A stretch of DNA of 64,000 bases from Odontesthes bonariensis (lineage: Eukaryota > Chordata > Actinopteri > Atheriniformes > Atherinopsidae), in NCBI RefSeq assembly GCF_027942865.1, contig NC_134510.1:35022663-35086662 (forward strand). The letters are read 5' to 3'. Below, in pieces: positions 35,906-45,222 of this stretch (positions are counted from its first letter, which is position 1; each line of letters begins with the position of its first letter). The translations under genes were made by a program, and so were the position numbers. A model generated the notes under the pieces. The model worked only from the letters and a program-made list of their open reading frames with translations, was not told the DNA's origin and did not search any database.

Positions 35906-36263
35906 CAGTTGTGTAGTCCAGGGTATACGCAGGTATACGGCATATACCTACTTATTTGTCAGTCAGCATTGCGTGTACCCACTTCTAAATCCCCCCTGGT
36001 GCGGCCGGTACTCGCTGCCAGCGCCTTCACTGATTACAGCAGTTAATTTTAGGCACGAGGACTGGTGAGCTAATCAGTGGGGCGGGAGATGTGCTGGCCA
36101 CTTCTGGATCCTGATTGGACAACTCAGGTGCCACTCCAGTTGATTGACAGGCATGTCTCTTAGAAAGATGCACGATGCGAATGAGAAACGTGGCGTCTTT
36201 GAAATGAGTGGCAGCCCTGTCATGTTGAGTATACCCACTTCTCCAGGAACCACTACACCACTG
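35906..36263. mobile_element. hAT-type MITE
   Basis: Terminal inverted repeats CAGTTGTGTAGT / CAGTGGTGTAGT, flanked by TCTGCGCC (35898-35905) and TCTGCGCT (36264-36271), an 8-bp duplication with one mismatch. About 360 bp; no transposase. The interior has two GTATACCCACTTCT-like motifs. Confidence 0.75.
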
Positions 36264-36759
36264 TCTGCGCTGTACACCTTCGCCTCTCCCTGGAACAAGC
36301 GCCGAAGAAAACGAGGGAAACGGGGCGGTGTGCTGGTGAAATCAAGGCTTGCCTGTCATCTTCCTGAGTGTCTGATCCTCGCCTCCTTCGTGAGGGTTTT
36401 TGTTATTCCTCTGCTGTCAGATGCTCACTGCAGCTCAGGAGTCCCTGGATATGAGCTGTAGCTCCCAGCCCTCCTGCTGGTGCTTCCGAGCTGACGTTGC
36501 CTCCCGGCCCGCAAATGGTATCTGTACCGCTGGCCCTGCCGTCGATGCAGAGCTACTTTTCTCCCGGTCTGAGTCTGGTGCCCAGTCCGCTGCTTCTCCC
36601 TGCCGCTTTTCTGGGACCCCTGATGGTTCCTACCTTCCTTGACCTGACGACGGTGACACCACCAAGAGCGCAGAGGTGGCGTTGCACACAGTAACCTCCG
36701 CCCGCTGAGACATGCCGCGGCATCGACCACCGGGACTCCCCAATTCACACTGAAGATAG
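36264..36759. other. GC-rich repeat-like segment, possible LINE ORF start
   Basis: On the plus strand the frame gives WNKRRRKRGKRGGVLVKSR, a basic segment I have seen at the start of endonuclease ORFs of fish LINEs. It has no continuing domain. Position is between a MITE and a gypsy LTR. Identification is weak. Confidence 0.25.
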
Positions 36760-37104
36760 TGTAACGTGGAGCTGGAGGGAAGCTTAGCCACGGATGTTAT
36801 TAGCATAGTTCCAGCATGAAATAAAGTTGTGAGGCAGGAGACGAAGTGGAGGGACTTTCCACAGTGTACATTCATTCACAAATACGGGCCATGCAAGCCA
36901 GGTCTCACGGCATAAACTATAGTTCTCAACAAATAGTACAAGGATAAAAACGTTTGTGGCCTGCAGCCTTCACCAGGGTCCACATTACTGAAGTCAAGGA
37001 AGTCGACTTGGGGAGAAGCAAGGGTGATACCACATGACTAAACAAAGGGAGGCACCACCGTGTGGCGTCAACTGGCAATGCTCTGTTATACTCTGGCTGT
37101 TACA
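36760..37104 (-). repeat. Ty3/gypsy 3' LTR
   Basis: On the minus strand the LTR starts TGTAACAGCCAGAG at 37104 and ends CCACGTTACA at 36760 (345 bp, TG...CA). A polypurine tract (CCAGGGGGGGATA) immediately precedes it on that strand. No matching 5' LTR lies in the window, so it is the 3' end of the truncated element that runs to 40395. Confidence 0.8.
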
Positions 37105-37592
37105 TATCCCCCCCTGGTAATAACAAGGCTTTCCTCAGCCATACACAGTTGAAGAAGCAACCAAGCCACACTTACACCTTGTCATACATGAACTTGATGA
37201 AAAGTTAGCCGTTACACACAGAGAAAGACATAATGACCAGCCTAATGATATACATATCAATGAACAGAGTACACAATGAAACAGAAACATCCAGTAAACA
37301 CATCAGGTGGACGACTACAGTGAAATATCCCATTTTTATAGTTATTAGTTATGTTCTTTATTTATGGTGGTCTATAAAAACCTGAACCACACAGCAAAAA
37401 TGAGGAGATAAAGACCTTAGAAAGACCCTGCAAGGAAATATGAAGTTTGGCGAAACCTATACCACCAAGGCAGGATACACAATGTAAACAGAAGGTATGC
37501 AAAAATATTAAAAATTGCATTGTAACTTAATCTTCAACACATACTCGACATAACAAACCAATTGCCTATTACAGGTCAAGTCTTTCAGTATG

Positions 37593-38083
37593 TTAAGAGT
37601 TTGTCCATCTGCTGGCCGACCAACCAGATGTGATTCTGGGGCGACGACTCGGTCTGAGGTCGTATCGGTCAGTGTTACCATGCCCGTCAAAGCATATGTC
37701 TGCAGCAGGGAGGTCAGTCTGGCTGCCCATCTGGATGATGGGCTCATTGTCGTCCAGAGCCCAGGCATCCGTTTGCTCCTCAGCCACAGGCACAGCGCGT
37801 CTGCTGGGGGAAACAGAGTCCCAAGTGTGGAAACGTTGCAAGTTAACCACATGAAAGACTCCAGCATCCACACCGGTGTCCAGCCTAGTCAGTCTGTAGT
37901 TGACATCCCCCAGCTTCTGACTAACACAGAGCGGGCCTGTGAACAGGGGTGCTGGTTTAGCTGTAAAGTTGGACTGTGCTTCAGACCTAGGATGGGTCTT
38001 AACCCTAAGAAGGTCACTAACAGCATAGGAGGCCAGACGACGTCTCAAGTCATAATAGTGCTTTCGTCTGTTGTAGCAGGCTC
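37593..38083 (-). pseudogene. pol: Ty3/gypsy integrase C-terminal region
   Basis: The minus-strand frame begins near 38083 with YNRRKHYYDLRRR, then SYAVSDLLRVKTHPRSEAQS, NFTAKPAPLFTGPLCVSQKL, DVNYRLTRLDTGVDAGVFHV and VNLQRFHTWDS, ending at 37593. This is the GPY/F-type C-terminus that binds DNA in integrase. It is the continuation of the frame at 39190-40393, with the insertion 38084-39190 between. No stop inside. Confidence 0.85.
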
Positions 38084-39190
38084 AGGAACCTGACAAGGGG
38101 AGGAAATCACTAAACCCCCTCTTGTCTTCTTTCCCTCCTCCAAAAACAGACCACCTAAAACATATAACCTAAGAATGCCTGTAGAGTAACCCTTTTTCTT
38201 TCATGAGGATTATTTAAGACAAAGGTGCCATATACGTGCCCCCAAAGCGGCCTGCTGGGAATATGCAAAGGCTCACCCTTGTTCACCAAAGCGGGGGAGA
38301 AACCATCCCAGGACACAGCCCTGTTGTTATCTGTGAGGTGTAAATTAAAACCTGACACCGGCAAGGATGAAAGAATCCAGACTCAAATTCCAACCCCTGG
38401 GAATTTAACCAAAAAACTCTCAGCACCCAATTCATATGGATTAATAGAACAGCAACAGACTGGTGTCATAGTTGCTGAACAGTGTGGAAACTCAGTCTTA
38501 GGATACTGTGTGTTTCTTCCATTTTCATGCCTACAAGTTGACATTTAGTTGGATTAAAATATACATGTAATCACCAAATTACATCTTGTGCTGATCATTA
38601 GAAATGACGTCATGTGAAGAAGACACCTCTTTTAACTCATTGGCTGCCAGCCATTTTCAGTGCAGAGAGACCCATACTGCCAAGTGTTTTACAGTATTTT
38701 GACTGATTTTCCAAGACCCACAGAAAAGTGTGTCTTATGACTATGTACACACCGAAATTACCAAAAGAAAGAGTAGACTCTCTTCTTTCATCAGGAAAAA
38801 AAAGTTTGTTTCTACCATTTTCAGTCCTTTAGCAATAGACAGTAGAACATAGGTTGGTTTCACCCAAAACAGCTGTTTTTGACCAAAAAATTGAGAAAAC
38901 AAGCTTTTTTTTGTGCAAAGTGGCACTGCTGCCACCTAGCGGGTAATTTTGCCAGTATATTCTCTGTTTAGTGTTTACAAGCCTAAGATTTAGTGACAAA
39001 CTCCGCTAGATTGTTCCCCAGCCCGCTACATTAAAAAACGCAATTGACGGAAGCAACCGTCGAAGGCATTGAATGAGTTAAAGGAAGTCTTGTATGTGTA
39101 TTATAACGTTAAACAGTTTTCCTCTCAAAACTATAAACTGGAAGGTGGTGCCCTGCAAAGGTAAAATTTTGGATTTTTAATTCATTTCAC
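38084..39190 (-). other. Insertion in the gypsy integrase, with an unidentified broken ORF
   Basis: The integrase frame is interrupted between HARATLDQSVAFS (39200) and YNRRKHYY (38083), although in the family these stretches are adjacent. In the inserted block a minus-strand frame from an ATG near 38546 to 38155 is open except for one stop (TGA) near 38389. It contains SFLVKFPGVG, GFNLHLTDNNRAVSWDGFSP and WGHVYGTFVLNNPHERKRVT. I do not recognise the family. A TTAA-flanked MITE (38636-39077) is nested in the same block. Confidence 0.45.
38636..39077. mobile_element. TTAA-site MITE, family 2
   Basis: Ends CTCATTGGCTGCC and, reverse-complemented, CTCATTCAATGCC, flanked by TTAA at 38632-38635 and 39078-39081. 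442 bp. Nested in the gypsy insertion. PiggyBac-like by target site; no transposase. Confidence 0.7.
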
Positions 39191-40395
39191 ATGTAGAGAA
39201 CGCTACACTCTGGTCAAGAGTTGCTCTGGCGTGGTTGTGAGCTTCCTGTAGGGAGGCCCTGAGAGTCTCTGGGTATGGCACACCAGGCTTATCCATGCCG
39301 TCACTGGAAGGGTTTGTTGTAAGGTTGAGTGGAGTCCTCCCACCGTACTCCCAGGGCTTTTGGGGCGAGATGGGAACCATGAGGCCAGCTGGTCTCCTCT
39401 GGTTTAGTGAACTGACAGACCGAGCAGGACATTACAAACCGCTTGACATCTGCTGCCATCTTGGGCCAAAAAAAATCTGAACCGCAGCCTTGCTAATGTC
39501 TTTGAAAAACCGAGATGACCTGCAGTAGGGTGGTCATGATAATAGGAGAGCAAAGTGCCAGTGATTGATGTGGGAGCGTAAAGCTTCAATTCTTTCAGAG
39601 GATGCAAACCACATCTGGCTTTTGGGTCTGAGTAGAAAAGCAGACTGTCATGAACAACAAACGGGACGCTGTTTTTGTCTGAGTCACTATGCGGATTCGC
39701 CTCCAGATCTCTGAGAAGCTGGCCAATGTCTGGGCCTGGATCTGCTAAAAGCACGGGGGGCAAAGCGCGGAGGTCCAAACTGCCGATAACAGCGTACTCG
39801 GGCAACAGGTCCATGGGAGCGTCATCGGTCAGAGGCAGAGGGTTGCGAGATAGAGCATCTGGCACAGTGTTGCGAGCAGCAGGCTTATGCACAATTGAGA
39901 AGTGAAAGTCTTGGAGTCGTAGTGACCAGCGGGCTTGCCGGTCAGAGGGCTTTGGGTAGGATATGAGCCACCTGTAGTGGTCTGTGAAAATGGTTATGTG
40001 GAGGCCCTCTACGTAAGGTCTGAAATGCTCAAGAGCCCAAATTACAGCTAAACACTCTTTTTCTGGGGTGGGGTGGGATATGGCTTTTAGGCTTTGTGAA
40101 GAGAGTGACTTGCATAAGCCACAACAATCTCTCACCCGTCCAAGTCTTTCTGCATCAGTGCGGCCACCGAGCCCAAGGTCACAGGCGTCAGTGTGAATGA
40201 AAAAAGCTCTTGTGAAGTCAGGGAATCTTAAGACTGGTGCAGATGTGACGCACTCTTTCAAAGTTTTCGTGGATTCCCGACATTTGTCATCCCATCGGAA
40301 GACAGCATCTTTCCTTGTGAGTGCATGGAGGGGCTCTGCATGGCAAGCGTAGTTTGGGACAAACCGCCAGTAGTATCCAGTCAGTCCGAGGAACT
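39190..40395 (-). pseudogene. pol: Ty3/gypsy pol fragment: RT thumb, RNase H, integrase zinc region; core deleted
   Basis: Reading leftward from 40395: FLGLTGYYWRFVPNYA (RT C-terminal), then RNase H with DACDLGLGG, EKECLAVIW and FTDHYRWLI, then the integrase zinc-binding block (YYHDHPTAGHLGF and CNVLLGLSVH). It then jumps from PISPQKPW directly into YGGRTPLNLTTNPSSDG, so the whole catalytic core of integrase is deleted. The frame near 39440 has a local shift. The copy at 63042-63872 has a junction in the same place. The right-hand end breaks off at about 40395 in the middle of the reverse transcriptase. Confidence 0.9.
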
Positions 40396-40439
40396 ATCAA
40401 ACATGTTTTACGGTGGAAGGGGCCTGGAACCCTGTCACT

Positions 40440-41117
40440 GCCAGTCTCTGTGACGCCTACAGCTTGTGCAAAATGCTGCTGCTCGGCTTTTAACGGGTAC
40501 AAAGAGACGGGAACATATAACCCCAGTTCTGGCCACTCTGCACTGTCCGCTTCAGAATTGATTTTAAGAGCCTGATGTTTGTTTTTAAAATTTTGAACGG
40601 TTTGGCCCCTCAGTTTTTTTTTATCTGAACTCATACATGTTCAAAGACCAATCAGAGCAACAAATGTTGTCTTTGTGTGTCAATTGTTTTTATCTTTTGC
40701 TGAAATTGTTTGTTAAATTTATCTGTTGGATTTTATTGCTATTTGTAGCGTAGTCACAGCCACTGCGGGTTCCTCCAGCTGGGAAAGTACGACTGAGATC
40801 GTTGGTTAAGTTGTAATACTTTATTTTTATTCACTCTTTCAGTGATCCTTTCAGCTCGGCTTCCCTCCTGCGCTTCCTGCGCTGTCTGCCGGCTTGTTCT
40901 CCTCCTCTTCCCTGGTTCCAGCACGCTACTGTGTTTATAAAGGAGAGTGATTAGACAAGTGGATGCTGGTGTACTAATCACTCACCTGGTGCTGCTCCCC
41001 TGAGCTCTCTCCACACCTCTCTCCTGCAGCTGATGCACCACGCCCCCTCCACACTATTTATTTATGTAAAGCACTTTGGTCAACCCAGGTTGTTATAAGG
41101 TGCTCTATAAATAAATG
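40440..41117 (+). mobile_element. L2-like LINE 3' end with an insertion
   Basis: From about 40460 the plus-strand frame gives KCCCSAFNGYKETG / NAAARLLTGT-like residues, then FKILNGLAP, the C-terminal region of L2-type reverse transcriptase. The tail TGTAAAGCACTTTGGTCAAC (41065) and GCTCTATAAATAAATG end the element. About 300 bases at 40748-41050 do not belong to the LINE and look like an insertion whose family I cannot name. Confidence 0.55.
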
Positions 41118-42111
41118 CAGGGCTCTAAAGTCTCACGCAATGAGCGTGAGACACACGCATTTCAACAAGTTCACACGCTCACACGCCACACATGCCATTT
41201 CTCACGCTGAGAAATGATCAAATTCGTCGCACAGAAATTCTAATGGCCTATACTATAAACGAGTCAATGGTAGGTTACTGTGCGCTCGTACAGCAGAACT
41301 ATAGCTCTGGTACAGTCTTGATTTAGCAACCCATCGGCAAATCACAAAATAGAATTTCTCAGCCAATCAGAAAACAGAATTTCTTGTTGCCGGGCGAGGT
41401 CTGAAATAGCTTTCAGCTGCAAGCACGTGTGCAGAAGTTGTAGACGAGCTGGAAGTGGAAGAGAACCGTCAGGATCATCAGCAGGTCATATCTTCATTTA
41501 TTTGAATCTTTTATTAGTTACTATAGTTTTCCTACTCTTTGTAAAAGACCAATACCTGCCGATTAAAGTGTTCGTTGGAGTAGTAGACCTAAATATTCAG
41601 CACACACCCTTTGACATGAGCAACTTAATGAAAAATGAAAAATATGTAGGAGTGTAATTAGGCTTCCGTGGTTCATTTTTTTCCAAGGTGACTGGTATGA
41701 GCAGATTCCCAAGGCTTTCTACAATTGCCAGTATTACAATTGTAGTATTACAACTGGTATTAGTTCTGCCACACTGAAATGCTGATGCAGAGAGGGTTTT
41801 TTCCATGGTGGGGCTCAATAAAACCAAGACCAGGAACACGTTGGCTCTGAATGGAACTCTGTCATCCATCATGACTGTGAAAATGGCTGACATTGAGCCA
41901 CAGTGCTTTAAATGGGAACCCCCAATATCAGTCATCAAGCATCAAAATTAAACACTTACAACAACCCTCATAAATTTTTTTTGTTTGTTAAGACTTTGCA
42001 TACCTAAAACAATTTATTTTAAAATATAGCAGAAACCCCCCTGCGCACACGGCCCGTCCCCTGCCCCGCCCGAATCTCACTCCAAGCAAACTTGAAAACT
42101 TGAGAGCCCTG
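41118..42111 (+). mobile_element. hAT transposon, internally deleted, ~1 kb
   Basis: Termini CAGGGCTCTAAAGTCTCACG and, reverse-complemented, CAGGGCTCTCAAGTTTTCAA. A C-terminal hAT transposase remnant lies inside (41757-41951). Flanks are AATAAATG and TAAACGTG, so no intact 8-bp duplication is visible; the right flank is also where a truncated copy of the tandem unit begins. Confidence 0.75.
41757..41951 (+). pseudogene. hAT transposase C-terminal dimerisation domain
   Basis: The frame gives VLVLPH, a stop (TGA at 41775-41777) and then NADAERVFSMVGLNKTKTRN, TLALNGTLSSIMTVKMADIE, PQCFKWEPPISVIK and a stop at 41949-41951. The ADAERVFSM...NKTKTRN..L...L block is the hallmark hAT dimerisation segment. 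Only this exon is left of the transposase. Confidence 0.8.
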
Positions 42112-42119
42112 TAAACGTG

Positions 42120-42800
42120 ACCTTGGTTTCGGGCCATCTGCATCCACGGTTGTGTTGTGTGTGCTTGCTGCTGCTGTTGTTGCTGTTTGTGCTTTCTTTT
42201 TTCTTTGTTGTTGTTGTTTTGTTTTTTTACTCTGTTTGTCTGCTGACAGGTGCTCATGGTGGTTGCCCGCCTGGATTCCCTACGGAGGCCACAGGATTTC
42301 TTCTGTTTGGTTTCTTGTGACATGAACCACCTAATTTGCAATGATAATTATACCACAAGACATTTTACTCTGTGCTGTGTGTTCAACCCAGTCTCAAAGC
42401 TATTGGTTTGTGTTCAGACACAATTTTCAATGTTTTTATCTTCTACGGGACACAATAACTTGATAGAGGAATGCAGTGTCATATCATTTTGTATAATAGT
42501 CACGAAACCACTGATGCGTTACATTTAACAGGCAACAAGGTCCACATTTGGAGGTCGGACAGACTGAACTACCGGAGCTACCGACACACTGTCCAGCAGG
42601 AGAGCCATGTTCAATTACCGTCCTATTTTGTTGTTTTACACATTTCAAACTACTTGGTTAACCTTCTCCATTAGAAATACATGGTTACATATAATATAAT
42701 AATTGTACTTCATCAAAATATCCTTTTCTTTGATTTCTGCCTGACGAGTCCTGCTCCCTCTGCTTTTTTTTTATGTACATATATTTAACAATCTAATAAA
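42120..42800 (+). repeat. Truncated copy of the lectin tandem unit
   Basis: Matches units 1-3 from GTTTCGGGCCATCTG (42127) through the TTGTTGTTGTT run and on to the poly-T/TATA segment near 42790. It lacks the promoter part and lies next to the hAT, 2.4 kb upstream of gene C. Confidence 0.8.
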
Positions 42801-42950
42801 ACATTAGATTGTATATGTAAATGTACAATATGAATATATGTATATATTTAACATATATTGTTAAATATATGTTTGTACCTACTGTTGAATGAAGGCTATT
42901 ACTGCTCAAACTACCCTTAAAGAGAAAGAGAGCTTTTGACGTCAATCTTT

Positions 42951-43008
42951 GCATATGAAAATAGTGGTAGGAGGAGTAAGCTCCTACTGTGCGTCTATTT
43001 TCATATGT
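42951..43008. promoter_or_regulatory. Imperfect palindrome with octamer-like ends, copy 2
   Basis: GCATATGAAAATAG pairs with CTATTTTCATATG around GTAGGAGGAGTAAGCTCCTAC. Homologous flanks (ACCTACTGTTGAATGAA before, TTGAAATTGTGGTTTTGT after) also surround the copy at 18831-18888. Located 1.4 kb upstream of the gene C promoter block. Confidence 0.4.
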
Positions 43009-43404
43009 TTTTCATATTGAAATTGTGGTTTTGTCGGAGCAAAGGAAGAATGAAGCAGAGATTTAAACTAAAGTTTTTTAAATCTATTTCTTTGATACCA
43101 ACATACATGAATGCCCTCAGAGTTTTGTCTCTGTGAAGCCTTATCTTCACAAATAATTTTTTTTCATGCCACCCCAGTGATCTATTTCAGTAGGATGAGT
43201 GGTTTATGTGTCCAACACATTTAGTTTATTTTGCCATTGTGGTGTGACTCAGCAGTTATAATCCAGGAGAATTATATTTGATGCGATACGTTATTACAGT
43301 GTCTGTTTTAATGCAAACCTTAGTCATGTTGTTGATAATATCTAAATCATAACCATGTAGGTGGTAATGTGTCAAACCACATCTTAAAATGCAGGCAAAC
43401 TTAA

Positions 43405-43990
43405 AGGGGAATTCCTGTATTTTCAACATTAAGCCTCTTTTCTGAGTCGTCTGCAATGTTTTAGAACCCCCCTCACCGCTTTTTTGATGTTTACTGCTAT
43501 CTCTGGTATTTGCCTAATTTTGATTCTTTTCAACCTGCTTCAGAACGGCTAGTCATGTGCATGTCTTAAAAGGTCCGTAAAAGCACAATAAATAATGCAA
43601 TACACCTAGCAGCATTTCTGGTGCGAGAGAACTACAAACATGTCCGCTATCGACGAACATCCAGTCTTCAATACAACTCAATGGGATTTACAATATGTCA
43701 AATAAAACACGACAGAAGCAACTTTTCGCTACGAAATTTGATATGGATTACCAGTGCACACCAGTAACCACTCCGGTGAGTTGATGATATTGAAAACGGA
43801 CGTTTATTGTGCTTTTACGGACCTTTTAAGACATGCACATGACTAGCCGTTCTGAAGCAGGTTGAGAAGAATCAAAATTAGGCAAATACCAGAGACAGCA
43901 GTAAACATCAAAAAAGCGGTGAGGGGGGTTCTAAAACATTGCAGACGACTCAGAAAAGAGGCTTAATGTTGAAAATACAGGAATTCCCCT
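43405..43990. mobile_element. MITE with ~188-bp terminal inverted repeats
   Basis: Arms 43405-43592 and 43803-43990 are almost perfect inverted repeats (AGGGGAATTCCTGTATTTTC at the left end), separated by a ~210-base unique loop. TTAA flanks at 43401-43404 and 43991-43994. Long-armed foldback structure with a piggyBac-like target site. No ORF. Confidence 0.85.
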
Positions 43991-44339
43991 TTAATTAAGC
44001 CAAGTACAAATTCAAAAAGTAATTCAAACTTGTACATTTAATGCACAGATGCAATGTTCAAAAGATTAATAAAAGTTTTAAGGATGCTCCAATCAGAACT
44101 TTAAGGGTTAATCACAGATCTGTAGCTGCTGAAGAAAAGAACTGATTGATGGCCAGAGGATGGAATGGCCTTCCTGCAGTCCTGACCTCAACCCAGTTAT
44201 ACATGAACAAATCAATCTATCGATCTATATGTGTGGATCGATACATATATATAAAGGCATATGGTCAGAGGTTTGAAATGAAAGGTAAGGGATTTTTTTA
44301 ATACCTAAAATGGTGAATCGAAATTAAAAATTCTTCTCT

Positions 44340-44563
44340 TGGTCCTGAAATGACTTTTTTCCTCACTGTAGTCAGTTTGACAGAGACTGTATTGCTCTCT
44401 AAGCAGTGGAAGGACAGCCCACAAAAAAGACTTGACTTGAAGGAAAACTTTGCATATGAAAATTACACCAAGAACTGTTTATACAGTAACACGTCTAACT
44501 TCACATATATACCAGTTCAATTCATACCGGACTTCAGAACCTCCGGCCGTTGAACTCAGACTT
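44340..44563 (+). promoter_or_regulatory. Gene C upstream block and candidate first exon
   Basis: Octamer-like TTTGCATATGAAAATTACAC, TTATACA (about 44480) and a GTAAGT donor at 44564, as in A and B. Acceptor at 45202-45211; the UTR exon resumes 11 bases before the ATG. An additional ~100-base block (near 44640-44740) after the donor is unique to gene C. Confidence 0.5.
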
Positions 44564-45222
44564 GTAAGTAACTTTAATATTTCCAATGTACTTGTCAGAT
44601 GAATAGAGTATCAAACCTTTACAATGTGACCAAAAGAGTAAGTAAATAATGACAGGATAAATCTTAAATGTAAACTCTGATGTGTGAAATTTATGAATAA
44701 TATCAAATGAAAGTGAGCTGGGAGAGGCTGACAGCTTCACATCGAGCTAATTTTTAAATCATACAGTCAACTTTTAGTTAAGTTTCATTTGGTAAAAATC
44801 TTTTTTCTCGATGAAAAAATCAAAACCTTTGATGGTTTATAGCTGTGAACAAGTACAGACTAAGTTAGTTACTGAGTTTACATATAAATTTGACCATCAG
44901 TCAACAGGAAACTAATCAGGCAATACACAAACAATCATTAATATCTTTTGGGCTCATCGTCGTAAAGAACCACAAACTTTCTTTCGTTGCAATCTGTTTT
45001 TTCTTGATTATTTTGTTTGTTTTAATGATTGTAAGCTGGATAAATTTGAGCGTACATCATTTTGGATTATTCCAGTTTTACACCAGTAGAGATCTCACTC
45101 AGGCAGAACAAACCAAGAGTCAACAAGTATTTATTTGTTAATATTTGCAAATAAATAGTCATGCAGAAGCTTTACAGCTGGTTTTGTGTCACATTATCTT
45201 CTTGTTTGCAGTAAACATCAAA

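Noticed and set aside
42112..42119. 8-bp duplication for the hAT at 41118-42111
   Set aside because: AATAAATG and TAAACGTG do not match.
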